From Begonia masoniana (Eukaryota; Streptophyta; Magnoliopsida; Cucurbitales; Begoniaceae): a DNA stretch of 64,000 bases. The DNA lies in contig CM039505.1 in the NCBI GenBank assembly GCA_022432975.1, forward strand, positions 52,799,749 through 52,863,748, in the 5' to 3' direction. How positions within the stretch are numbered: position 1 is the stretch's first letter; every line of letters begins with the position of its first letter. The notes beneath the pieces are model-generated. The model was not told the origin of the DNA. It did no database searches and saw nothing but the letters and a program-made list of their open reading frames with translations. A program made the translations under genes and the position numbers. This document shows, in pieces, positions 11,275 through 23,056 of this stretch.

Positions 11275-12659
11275 GGGCCAACCACCCCCGATCTCAATTT
11301 AAGCCGAGATCGGGGGAGTGGGTGGTGAGGAGGTGGAGGAAGGGGAGCAAAGGAGGCTAAAGCCATGCATTGGAGGAATGAAGTAAGAAAGAAAGCTGAG
11401 GGGGGATAAAAAGGCTAGTGATAAAGTGGCGGGAGAAGAGAGATGAGAGTTGAAAGAGCAGACAAATTCAAAATTTTATAAGATCGTGGCATCTGCAGTT
11501 TCAAAAAAAAGTGCTAAAGACGTGTCAAGACCTTAGGGCAAGTAGAACAACTCTTCATATGGAAGAGATTGCAAAAACATTTGCTTACTAAATTATAGAC
11601 AATAATAATATCATCACGAAAAACATGAAAAATCTAGAAGCCAAATAAATTTCATTTTTTTCTAAAGAGTCATGAGTGTATATTCTAAGATATCTTTGCA
11701 AAGAACTTTAAGTTAATGATATTCAAAAACTCTTGCTAATTTGCCTTTCACATGGATGAAAACTTTTAATTTATTTGAAGTTTTCGTTCCTTGTATGAAT
11801 CTTTAACAAGTTAATTCAACTATAATGTCCATGTCAATCATGGTCCCTACAATTAATTCTTATCCACAATCATTCCTTCTTATTTAATCTTAATAAATTT
11901 ACAACTTGGACCAAGCCTCCCTTGGTGTGTGGGCTGGGCCGGACTTGGCCTTGGTCCCTTCCAAAGCGAATTGGGACCAACTTGGACCTCTCGCCTACGG
12001 GTCAGCTCCATCGTTGGTAATCATACGAATGTTCCAAGTTGACTAACGTATGAATTGATACTATTGTATTGTTGACAGATCGATGTATATTGGTTGACCA
12101 TAGAGACAGTTAGTACATAACATAAGGAATACACATCGATTAACATTGTTACTCATCTGGTACATGCTATATAATGCCAAGAGGTCACACATTAGTTTGC
12201 ATCAAACATCATTAGTGTTTTTTCTTTCATGAAAATAATGTGCAATGAATTAAAATAAAACAATCAACTTAACGTCCTCGTAAGGAGAATAACAATGATC
12301 ACCACAACTTCGATTGTAAAAGCCCCAGTAAAGTAATGAATTTAATGACTTGCACATTATGTGTTTCATGTTGACATATACAATAATGGATTTGAACAAC
12401 TTTGGATTTCTTTCTATTCTCTGAATGGTTATAGGTGCTTGCAAGGTTCCTCAACTCATTCTATTCAGCAAATATCACTGCACTCCTCCATTAAAGCAGC
12501 AGTAACAGGTAATCAATGTTTCTTCATCGATTTCTTGGCTATTCATCCAAAAATTTCTATGACAATTTAATAGGAAAATTAAGCTTATTTAACAGTTCTA
12601 CAGCAAGAATTTTCAATAGTTTTCTCCACAGTACTATCGACTCCTCAACGAGACAAATG
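11275..12659. other. Intergenic DNA
   Basis: No gene is seen. The left end contains a strong palindrome (11285-11316). The rest is AT-rich with short unsupported open frames (for example 12250-12444 and 12361-12570). Confidence 0.5.
11285..11316. repeat. Perfect hairpin, 11-bp arms
   Basis: CCCCCGATCTC and GAGATCGGGGG are separated by 10 bases, with weaker pairing (CCACC/GGTGG) continuing outward. It lies directly outside the hAT-like element's right target duplication. There is no adjacent gene for it to terminate. Confidence 0.85.
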
Positions 12660-14990
12660 TCATTGGATTCATCTTAAAGAGGGCGTCCATCCACCCCACA
12701 TCCGCCCCTACAGATACCCCCATTCTCAAAAAGACAAAATTGAAAAGTTAGTCACACATATGACTCTTACAAGGCTAATCTGACCGAGCACAAGAACCTT
12801 CTCTAGCCCGGTAATTCTGGTTAGAAAAAAAGACGGTAGTTGTGAGTTTTGCGTAGACTACCGAGAGTTAAATAAAATCACCATCCTAGATAAATTTCCA
12901 TTTCCTATCATTGAAGAACTCCTCGACGAGTTATATGGAGTTAGTTGTTTCTCAAAATTGGATTCAAAAAGTGGCTATCAGGTTAGGATGCATGAAGATG
13001 ATATTGAGAAGACGACTTTTCGTACTCACGAGAGGCATTACAAATTTATTGCTATGCCATTCAGCTTGATGAACGTCCCGACCATTTTCCAATCTATAAA
13101 GAACTCGATGTTCTGACCGTTCTTATGGAAATTTGTAATAATTTTTTTGGATGACATTCTTATATACAGCTCCGATTTGGCCGAACATTTTACTCACCTC
13201 CGATCAGTCTTGAGCATATTGCGGGATGAGTGTTTCATGTTAAACAGTAAGCAATGTGTATTCTTTAGACCGAGATTCATTACTTGGGTCACTGCATTTC
13301 TAGCCTTCGTATAGCCACCGAAGCTGATAAAATTTAGTGTATAATGGATTGGCCACTTCCTAAATCCACCAAAGATATTCATGAGTTTTTAGGTTTAACT
13401 AGATATTACATACGCTTCGTAAAAGGGTATTGTGTGGTTGCTCGGCCCCTAACCGAATTACTAAAAAAGAATGGTTTTTTCTTGTCTAATGAGGCGGATT
13501 ACGCCTTCAAACAGCTCAAAGATTTAATGACAAACACCGGTCCTAGCTATGCCTAATTTCGATATTCCATTTGAAGTAGAGAGGGACGCTTCCAGAGATG
13601 GTTTGGGAGTGGTCTTAATGCAACAAGGTCCTCCTATTGCTTATTTTAGCAAAGGATTAGTAGCATCTAATCGGATAATATTTGTATATGACTGAGAATT
13701 GATGGCACTTGTTTTGGCCGTCCAAAAATGGTGACCCTATCTCCTTGGCCAAAAATTCACTATTTTTACAGACCCATAAATTGGTGAAATTTATGTTGGA
13801 TCAACATCTTTCAACTCCGGAGCAGCACAAATGACTGGTTAAACTAATTGGGTATGACTTTTTGATTATTTATAAACCTGATAAACAGAATAAAGTTGCA
13901 GACACGTTATCTCAAAGGGGAAATTGGGATACTTCAGATTAGTTGATGGCTATTTCCGAACCAGAATTTCTAGATTTCTCAATCCTAGCCAAGGAGATAG
14001 ATGTTGATCGGACACTAAGGAAGACTAAGTCGAAGTTGAGTTCAAATTCGTACATTGATCATAGATATGAACTCTTTAACGACATTTTATTATTCAAGTA
14101 AAATATTCTCATCCCTAATAATTCTTCCTTGAAATCAAAGTTGTTGAAAGAGTTTCACAACTCGCCTATTGAAGGGCATTCGGGTGTGTGGCGGTTGTAC
14201 AAGAGGATTAGAGCAAATGTATTCTAGAAAGAGTTGTCAAAGGATGTCCAAAACAGTTGGAAACTACCGTATTTGCCAACAAAATAAAATTGCAGCCACT
14301 CACCCAGCTGGGTTATTACAACCCCTACAAATTCTGGAACAAGTGTGGGAAGATATCTCACTTGACTTCATTGAAGGTCTTCCAAGGTCCTTTCGGTGCA
14401 ATACAATTTTAGTAGTCATAGACCGGCGAACAAAATTTGCACACTTTTTGCCTCATAGACACCTGTATACTGCTAAGGATGTAGCGGATGTTTTTTGTAC
14501 CGAGATTATTCACCTCCATGGTTTTCCGAGGAGTATTGTCAGTGATCAAGCCATTTTTGGAAGGAGCTATTCTGTTTGCAACAAACCTGTTTACATATAA
14601 GTTCTTCTTATCATCCTCATATAGACGACCAAATGGAGGTACTTAATTGTTGCTTGGAAACTTATCTTCGGCGTTTCACTTCAGAACAACCAAAAATGTG
14701 GAGCAAATGACTGAGTTGGGCTGAGAATTGGTACAATACTAATTTTCAAAGTGCAGCAAATATGACTCCGTTCAAGGCTCTCTATGGAAGGGATCCACCA
14801 ACGAAGGAACGGGATGACCTCCTCCATATTCTTTGAAAAAATCTTCAACGTGCCCAAACCCGCATGAAAAAAATGGCAGACGCTTCAAGCATAGAGAGGC
14901 ATTTCGAAGTAGGGGATTTGGTTTAGTTAAAACTACAACCGTATCACCAACTTTCTGTCCGTCAAAGCCGAAATTACAAGTTGGCGTTCT
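12660..14990 (+). pseudogene. Decayed Ty3/gypsy pol
   Basis: Translation with many stops and frameshifts gives reverse transcriptase (VDYRELNKIT near 12.85 kb, LDDILIYS near 13.15 kb), RNase H (near 13.56-13.80 kb), the integrase zinc-domain region near 14.16-14.29 kb and the integrase core (LDFIEGLPRS near 14.37 kb). It ends near a KLQPYHQ-like integrase C-terminal motif at 14.94 kb. Two blocks remain open: 13344-13556 and 14169-14600. No LTRs are recognised, so it is an old internal fragment, with pol divergent from both full-length elements here. Confidence 0.88.
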
Positions 14991-15039
14991 ATTAAGATAA
15001 GTTAGGGGGACTGTTTGAATAATAAGGAAAAAGAGGCAA

Positions 15040-15935
15040 TCCCCTTAAGATAACGCATAATGCGCTTCAACGCCTACCAATAGATATCAGTCGGAGAATG
15101 CATGTATTAACACAATTTGTTAACGGCGAAAGAAATATCTGGTCGAGTGAGGAGACAATATTATAGAGCGTCGACCAAACTGCAAAACACCGAACCAGCA
15201 ACAAGAGGAGAGATTTTAGAAAGAATCAAACCTGTAGCCATGGGCGTCGGAGAAAGATTGCAATTTGACATCCAAGCCCTCTGGAGGATGTCAAGGATAT
15301 ACTGGAATTGATTCAGAAGCATGCCCGAGGAGGAACGAGAAATATTTATACACAAAAAATAGTTCAGCAGGCCTAAATTCTTGATTGCAAACTATGAATG
15401 AATAAACAAAATGAGGTTAGTTACCACATATGGAGAATTGCGATGTCGTCCACATAAACTAACATCACTAAAAAAATTGACACCTTGTTATAAAGGAACA
15501 TAGAGTTGTCATATTTAGAGCCTAAGAAACCCCAAGATAAAAGAGCATACTGTAATTTCTGATTCTAGGCACGGGGAGCCTGTTTAAGACCATATATCAA
15601 CTTGTGATGTTGGTAAACAAAATCTAGACGACTGGAATTAATAAAGCCAGAAGGTTGAGTCATATACAAAGTCCCTATTAAATCTCCGTGAAGAAAGGCA
15701 TTGGAAATATCTAATTGCCTAATGTCCTAGTTGAAAGATAAGGCAAAAGAGAGTACCATGTGAATAGTCGAAGGCTTAACCACAGGACTGAATGTCACAC
15801 CATGTCCACGCCCTTTATTTGGTCATAGGCCTTCGCCGCGAGACGGGACTTGTAGCGGTTTAGAGTCCCATCGGCATTGGACTTCCTTTTGAACACCCAC
15901 TTGCAGCCAATGATCTTATGATTTAGCAGAGGAGA
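15040..15935 (-). pseudogene. Decayed Ty1/copia reverse transcriptase
   Basis: On the minus strand the fragment begins with a GCKWVFKRKSNADGTLNRY block (15.91-15.83 kb), passes the YVDDI catalytic motif (about 15.47-15.44 kb) and reaches the ILDILQRAWMSNCN...PTPMA block near 15.31-15.23 kb. These are hallmarks of copia-type reverse transcriptase. Stops and frameshifts interrupt it throughout. It lies tail to tail against the gypsy fragment on its left, with no LTRs or target duplication visible. Confidence 0.85.
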
Positions 15936-15946
15936 AACCAAGGACC

Positions 15947-16228
15947 ATGGAGGAGGAAATAAAACTGGTGTATAAAGATGAAACTTTGGTTCAAATTAAA
16001 AATAAATTGCAGAGTGGGGAATCTGTTAAACAAGGTTTCGAATTGCCGAATAAAGTGTTATTTTTTAAAGATCGTTTGGTGATATCAAGGAGTTCCCCAC
16101 AAACCAATAGAATTTTACATGAATTTCATGGGGGATTGATTGGGGGCCATTCGAGGTTGTTAAAAACTCTTCATCGTGTTACTAGTGAACTGTTTTCGCT
16201 GGGAATGCGTAAGATCGAATATCACTAG
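15947..16228 (+). pseudogene. Gypsy pol fragment, RNase H-integrase linker
   Basis: A 93-codon frame ends in a histidine-containing EFHGGLIGGHSRLLKTLHR segment typical of the integrase zinc-binding domain. The preceding linker (YKDETLVQI, QSGESVKQG, LFFKDRLVI) matches the region between RNase H and integrase of Ty3/gypsy elements. The cysteine half of the zinc finger and the catalytic core are missing. Confidence 0.75.
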
Positions 16229-18504
16229 CTAAATAAAAGAACAAATAATCCCGGCTGTCTGCAACTTCAATCATTCCATATTAGCATGTCCTTTATACTT
16301 CTATTTTTCTTTGTTTTTCACAGGGAGAATACTATTCTTTTGAAACAACACTGAATTTATGGTGATAAATTCGGTGAGTAAACCATCTTACCTCGATGTA
16401 AAACGCATCAGAGAACCCCGACATGACTCGACATACGCTTTGGAATTCCTCAGTTTCAGGATTAAAACAAGCCATGAGAAATGGACTAAACCTGTATAAA
16501 CACCAAAAAGTCGATGATTAGGAAACGCATTCCATGTCTAAACCTTTTTCCTTACAATTGTACAATCTCATTTGTACTCCAAAAAGTGTTCAGTGATGCC
16601 TAATTATAAGATTAGTCACATAAAAATCAACTTGTGTAAACATATCATTACCATGACGAGGATTACAAGTCCAAGATTAATGAGACGAAACTTTGTTTAT
16701 ATTTTTCTTCTAATGGTACCGATATGTAAAACACCAAAATAATTATAGCTCTGACATCGAAAATAAATACAAAAAATTTCCATGTCGTGCTTTGTGTGCC
16801 TTCCTGTTTTTATGGTAGCAATCTTATTACTATTGCAAGCTGATTAGACAATTTCTGGTAGTGCTATCTTTTAGGTTCAGTAGATTGAACACGGTTTCAT
16901 TTCTTTCCAACACTTAATTAAGTTAATATGGCTAGAGGTTACTGTTTTAAAAGTGCTGCCTAATGAGCACAATCTCGCACACATAGGTTATCAAATGCTG
17001 CTACATAAATGCTTATAATATAACTTGATATCCATAAAAGTAGAGAATTTTGGTTCCTCTAAGTTTCATATTCTAGCGGCACAAGTGATGTGGAATTGAA
17101 AGTGACTATAAAAAGCAATGCAATATGTTACAATTTAAAAGTGACTGAAAATTAAAGTTGAAGGTGACATGAGATCGTGATGACGAGACAAGTTGATGAA
17201 GAGATTGTGATCAAGCAATATTGATTCTCATTCCACCAGGGCTTTCCTTTTTTCTACTTCCTTTTGCTTCTACTGTTACTGAATCAATTTTTTAGCGTTT
17301 GAAATTCGATCATACTTAAGCAATCACACATTGTGCATTTGATTTTATTAAATGTCTCTTTAGCAAAGTTGAAACTTCATAAAAAAGCATAATCTGCAAT
17401 TCCTGGCCTATTTGTGGTTTGTGATTCTAGACATTGATGCTTAATAAATAAAAAAAAAACGTAGTGTACAATGGATATAATTTTTTCTTATCACAAAACA
17501 TCAAAATTGAAATTTATTAACAAAAAAGAATTGAAAACTTATGCGAATGTGTGAAAAAGAATATTATTTTGTTAAAACAAATTTACTCTAACCTTGGACA
17601 GAGTGCATGGAAGAAGAAGAGTTAATCTAAGGTTTTTCAGGGTTATAATAGACGGGTATAAGATAGTGATGGGCATGGGGGAGTAGTAGCTTGAGGATTA
17701 GAGGAATTGGGTAAAAAATGACTAAAAACTCTTCAACAATGTTGGATTAATAAAGACAAAAATAAATTAAGACTTTAGAGGAATCAAACCTTATTGATAT
17801 GCAGATGGATTCATTGTAATAAAACATCTAAATAACAGAAGACTAAAATAGAAAGTCACAAATTTTAACAATGATTCTAGATTCAGAAAATACCACAAGA
17901 CATCACCCGAAAAATAGACTCTTCTTAGAGAAATTTAGCTGAAACAATATTTTTATATCCCTTAACACAACACACTTCCCTTTATTTATAGAAAACTAAC
18001 ATCATACTAAGCATAAAATACCACAACTAATTTTCTAACAATACTATTTCACCATCCTAATATATTCCTAACAAAATTCTTCAACAATGTACAAGTATTA
18101 TGATAGGCCCCATCGGGTCAAAGAAGCCTGAGAAGAATGGGGCTTTTTAAGAACCAGAAATGAGTGGGAGAAATATAGGATTCCATTTTGCATTCTAAGA
18201 AGAGGGTAGGAAAGAGCAGGAGAATTATGATTATTTTCAATAGTGAAAACAAACCTCTCAAGAGTCCAATCATTCCCTCCAAGCTTCCCTATAGTTTATC
18301 ATTCGTTACTAAAATTTGGAAATCATAACAGGATCAAGTTTCATTTCATTAGTGTATACACAGCAGAAAATAAGAATACCTACAACCAACATCAGAGAGC
18401 ATTTTGTTTTTATGGTACTTCATGGCCTCAATAAATTCTAATAAAACCCTATTATCTAGAAGCAGCCACAGGTGTTTGATAAAAGAAATACCTCAAAACT
18501 TTCG
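16229..18504. other. AT-rich intergenic DNA
   Basis: I see no gene, LTR or structured repeat here. The one open frame of note (18243-18434) has no recognisable similarity. Confidence 0.5.
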
Positions 18505-21362
18505 CTAATCAAACTGCTGTCGGAGCTGCATCTCGGTTTCGCTTTTCCAGGTGGCGTGAGACAACTGGCCCCTCATTCTCTTGCTCTTCTCCTTCTCCTT
18601 TACTGTCGACCCCTTCTTCTTTGATTCTTGACTTGGGTCCGTGAGTGGACGGTCAGTGCAGACAGGGCAAAACATACCACGGGAACTAGAAAATGTCTTA
18701 GGAACTCCACATTGCAAGCACATCCTATAAACAGATAACAGTCCTGGGCTATGATAAATCGACAATAAACAGCACCACATGTGAATCAAATAGCTAATGA
18801 CAGCCAAATGTACCGCAATAACTCTGCCGCATCATCTGGATTAGGGTTGGCTGCAGTTGGCACTCTTGTTCCCCTGCTTCATGCTTGAAGCTGACGAATC
18901 TAGAGTTTGATTACCCTCCATGTCACTCCTAACTCAATCGTGTATTCCTACCAGATGAGCTTTAGCCTCGACTAGAGCACCTTTTATGAAAAAAAAGTAG
19001 TTAGACATTAAAGAAAAATTAACAGCACGGGAAGTGAGAAAGACAAACAACAGATTTGAATGAAAAACAAATGATAATACAACAGTAACTAACTATAAAG
19101 CTGAACCCAACCTTTACAAATGCCATCCTTCGCTCCACTAAAAAAATGAATAAACAATAATATCTAAAATTATAGACTTCAAAACTTTCTCGTATCATAT
19201 TAGCATCATAAACTTCAATTTTTCCGCTCATTAAAAAAACACAAATTATTAGTTGGTTTTAAAAAAAATCCAAAAAGCACAACCCCATAAAGTCTCCAAA
19301 CACATCTCAAGCATCAGAACAGATCTTTCACAGCTGTACACAGGACCCAAAGCTAATAAAAAATTTGGCAGGAGCTAATTTATAGAGAGAAACAGTGAAC
19401 AACCCATACCAAGAATCACAATGAAGACAGTAGTTTTCATTTTTAAGATAAAATCCTATATGTTTGAATTGAATTAAGTCTTTTATGATACCCTAACCTA
19501 ATCAAAAAATGAAATGAGGAAGAAAAAGTACTTTCATATTCATTACACAGACAACTTGAGGAAGACATGTCACGGATGATGTGTGGCATAGGCTGCCAAC
19601 TGAAATGAATCAATTGCAAACTGAGATTTGTATATCTTTCATTATAGTATTTCTTTCATATAAGAATCTTTCATTATAGTATTTAACATCATATCACAAG
19701 TATAATATGGCCTAAGAAATCAGAATAAGAGAACCATCAATCCCAACAATCAGCGCAATCCAGATTTTAAGGACATCATATGAAATAGTATAATTTAAAT
19801 ACATAACAAAAATCCATTCAATGGTCAGTTATATACTACTGACAAATAAAAATTAATGAATTCTTTATGTATCATAAATGTAAGATTCAGTAATTCGGGC
19901 CTGTAAATATTTTAAAACTAGGGCACATGCATATTCTTTACTTAGCTAGACCGATTTGATGTATTTGCTAATTTTCAGCCCTTGTAACTCTATATAATGC
20001 AACGAACTTTCACAATGAGAGCAAGCAATTCAATCATATTGATGTGTTTAGCCTTCTTTTGTAATATAAAAGTAATTTAGGGCTTGAGAATATACGAAAG
20101 TAACATTGTAGTTGCAATTTATTGGTACGACACAAGAAATTGGCTCCAAACAGATAATGAAGGCAGAAGCAACTGAGAATAATGAGACCATTGATGAAGA
20201 AAAAATTACTACTGGTGCAACGTACATTCTTATAACAAGGAAATAGCCCAAATCAATTGTTTGTGTAAGAACTATAGTGCATAAAGTTTGTGTTGTGATC
20301 TGATCAATAGCAAGAAAATGCAACAAAATGTAATGGCTCTATCTTCTACGGCTATTTCAAATAACAGCAAGAATGAACTATGTACCAAACCTCAAGGAAC
20401 TTCAAAACACTATGGTCTCCATTTCATATGTAAACATATGAAATTATTGCAAACCCAGATACAGTGCAGAAGTATATTGTGTGGTATGTCATCGTACCTC
20501 CTCACTAGTTTCACATTCCAGCTAGTAACCAATGGAAACATCAATAAGAGAATATGCATATGAAGCGGATACCGGGAGGTAATTCTTTCTTCTCCCTTTT
20601 GTTCCTCCGTGTACCATGGCTCTCTCGAGGCAGATCAGACTCTTTTGCAGGAGTAAAATCTTCTATACACTTGTTGAGAAATTCCAGCGGCCCAGAAATC
20701 TTCCGCCGACAAGGCAAGAAATGTAGAAACATCATCAAAATCTATATATATCCATGCGCAAAAATAGAATCATAAAACACGAAATCGAAGTAGAAGGATC
20801 AGGTACTTCGGAAAAGGCGTCAAACGCAGAAGGGAGGCCGTGAGCAGAGAAGCGATGGGGGATTTCGAAGAGTGAGGCATCGCAAATCGAAAGGTTGACC
20901 GAGGTTGCGCTGTGTTGAATATCCCACATTGAAAAATTGAAAGAGAAAGGTCCTATATAAATATTGAGGGGATTCCCTCAATCCTTGAACTAGCTTTTGG
21001 AATGAGTTCTACCCCTCATATTCTATCATGGTATCAGAGCCAATACGATGTGAGGACCCCACACGACCTAACACGCTAGACGTGGAGGAAAAACCTACCA
21101 CGCTAGACGTGTGGGCGGATGTTGAATATTCCACATTGGAAAATTGAAAGATAAAGGTCCTATATAAATATTGAGGAAATTCCCTCAATCCTTGAGCTAG
21201 CTTTTGGAATGAGTTTTACCTCTCCTATTCTATCACGTTGGGGAGGGAAGGTAGTTCATGATCCTCCTCATCATCATCGGCGGTGATGTGGTATTGAAAC
21301 TCATCACCCTCCGCTGCAACTTCTTCGTCGGAAGAATATCCTTGGAGTAGCGACAAGCTCAT
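18505..21362 (-). pseudogene. Unrecognised zinc-ribbon protein gene, disrupted
   Basis: I do not recognise the family. The first exon starts at ATG 21362 (MSLSLLQGYSSDEE, acidic, then LPSLPN), is interrupted by a TRIM element at 20913-21235 and resumes as ATSVNLSICDASLF to a donor at 20807/20806. A second exon is likely at 20699-20573 (ISGPLEFLNKCIEDFTP, then Lys/Arg-rich). Near the 3' end an exon around 18927-18814 encodes an SSASSMKQG stretch and, one frame over, PTAANPNPDDAAELLR. The last exon (18724-18505) encodes MCLQCGVPK...MFCPVC, a likely CxxC...CxxC zinc ribbon, then a lysine-rich stretch and the end ATWKSETEMQLRQQFD. The frame change in the 18.9-kb exon may be an intron edge or a one-base insertion. 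Middle exons are not identified. Removing the TRIM plus one target copy would rejoin the first exon in frame, which supports a formerly real gene. Confidence 0.6.
20913..21235 (+). mobile_element. TRIM, 323-bp miniature LTR retroelement
   Basis: Two 116-bp LTRs (20913-21028 and 21120-21235) start TGTTGAATAT and end TCTATCA, and differ at 9 positions. A tRNA-iMet primer site TGGTATCAGAGCC follows the left LTR directly (21029-21041), and a purine-rich GTGGGCGGA lies before the right LTR. The 91-bp interior codes for nothing. Flanks CGCTG (20908-20912) and CGTTG (21236-21240) are a target duplication with one mismatch. All features fit a terminal-repeat retrotransposon in miniature. It sits inside coding sequence of the minus-strand gene. 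Confidence 0.93.
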
Positions 21363-21669
21363 TGCCCTCTCCACAGCAGAGCCGGAGAACGGCCTTTGGG
21401 AGGGACCTTGATATTTCGTCGTCGGTTTTGGGCCGGCACGAACTGGAGTATAAAAAAGGCATCCAGTTTGTGGGGTTTAAAGAAGTACCCAATTACACGA
21501 ATGGATCTAAACCTTTTCATATTCTTGTATTAAAATAAATTGAATTAATTGGCTGTGAAAAATAAAGTTAAACAAGACAAAAAAAACTTATAATTTTTAG
21601 GATAAAATATAATTAAATCTTGAATTTTTGGAATTCGTTCAATTTAAATCGAGTTTTTGAGATCAGTTC
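21363..21669. other. Upstream region of the zinc-ribbon gene
   Basis: The right part is AT-rich and no gene is seen. The left part should hold the 5' leader of the minus-strand gene. An overlapping upstream frame (21492-21304) has no supporting similarity. Confidence 0.4.
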
Positions 21670-21993
21670 TGATGAGGACATCATCGACTTTTTATTATTT
21701 ATATAATTTTATTATTTATTCCAGTTATTGTTATTTTCGTGTTTTAGGGTTATTACAGGCCCGTTAGGGTTAGCCCAAATTTAATCTATTTAAACGCTTT
21801 TATTGTAGTGTGTTAAGTAGTTGATGATTATTGAATGAAATGGTTTATTGAAACCCTATTTTCCAATCCCCTATTCTCTCTCGAGCTTCTCCTCTCCTTT
21901 TCTCTTCTTCTTGGCTATACACTTTCTCCCCTTATTTTCTCTTCTTCTCCCTTCTGAAGCTATATTTCTTTCTTAATATTTTCCGCTGCATCA
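21670..21993 (+). repeat. 5' LTR of the young chromovirus
   Basis: 324 bp, TGATGAGGAC to CCGCTGCATCA. An AT-rich TATTTATATAATTT stretch near 21700-21715 is a candidate TATA region. The right half is pyrimidine-rich. Confidence 0.95.
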
Positions 21994-21996
21994 AAT

Positions 21997-22008
21997 TGGT
22001 ATCAGAGC
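21997..22008 (+). other. tRNA-iMet primer-binding site
   Basis: TGGTATCAGAGC begins three bases inside the 5' LTR and matches the complement of the initiator tRNA 3' end. Confidence 0.9.
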
Positions 22009-22049
22009 AGGTTTTATTGTTTTCTCAAACAATAAAATCTTGGTGCCCT

Positions 22050-22245
22050 AGTTTTTCGTGTTCAGTTACTGTTCATCGGCACACTGTTCATTAATCGGTA
22101 CTGTTCATCAACGACACTGTTCATCGCCGGTCACTGTTCATCACCGGTCACTATTCATCGCTCGGGTACTGTTCATCGGCGATCGGGGGTGCTGTTCATC
22201 GGCCGGCGTATTGTTCACGGGCATTGTTCAGTTTCGTTCACTGTC
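22050..22245 (+). repeat. CTGTTCATCG motif array in the leader
   Basis: About ten copies of (C)ACTGTTCATCG or close variants occur at irregular 15-30 base spacing just after the primer site. Only the core is conserved; the sequence between copies varies, so it is not a simple tandem repeat. The reverse complement reads CGATGAACAG. Confidence 0.85.
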
Positions 22246-23056
22246 TGTTTGCCCTTGCAAACTTGATCTTTTTGAAATTTTTGCTGTTTGGGGAGTGGTT
22301 GCACAGGATACGTGGCTGCACAGGATACATTTGAGTTTTAATTATTATTGGGCCAGACCTTTGGTGGAATACATTGCCCAAATCAAGGCTTTTTTACCAG
22401 AATTGTAATTGGATCTCTCGCCAGGAATTTTAATTGGACCCATTGCCTAGACCTATTGCCCAGATCACGGTTAACGTGGATGTCCAGTCTGCGAACTTTG
22501 CTATCTTCCAATAAACTCAACAAATTCAGGGAGTTTTTTGTTCTAATCTTTTATTAGTCTATCAATACTGTTATCTCTAATTTATGCTTTAATTTTATTC
22601 ATTGTGTTGTGACTTATCCAAACTTTAAATTCTATTGCATCAATCCTCGTAGCTTATTACCAAAAATTTTATCTGATTATTTGACTCATCCTAAACCACA
22701 TTAGTTGATTTAACCTTTCAAAGTCCTTTGATTTAAACTGCCATTTGATTTAACCTTTGCAGATTTTCCTATCCCATTTTTAATTCTACAATTCAGTTTA
22801 ATAGTCAATTTTGTGGTGATATATCGTACGGCATAACATTTGAGTTTTTCGTTTCATCATTTTAAAATACCAATTCTACGTGTTTGCTTTGTTAGAACCA
22901 ACATAATCTCCTTGATTAAATAAACTCAATTTGTGGTATCTGATTGTAGTTAATATTATTTATTACGAGCACTATTTGTTTAATGATCTCTATGTGTAGT
23001 CATTAAAAAAAAAAAAAAAAAAGTTTGAATATTTTAGCCTTCAATAGTAACATTGT

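Noticed and set aside
19540..19615. Possible middle exon of the zinc-ribbon gene on the minus strand
   Set aside because: It has an acceptor-like TTTCAG and an open frame, but no family is known to compare it with and the donor is weak.
21997..22010. tRNA gene at TGGTATCAGAGC sites
   Set aside because: Only the complement of the tRNA 3' end is present, next to LTRs; there is no cloverleaf, so these are primer-binding sites.
22058..22557. Open frames of 116 and 69 codons in the chromovirus leader
   Set aside because: They translate the CTGTTCATCG array and adjacent leader, with no similarity and no conserved domain.
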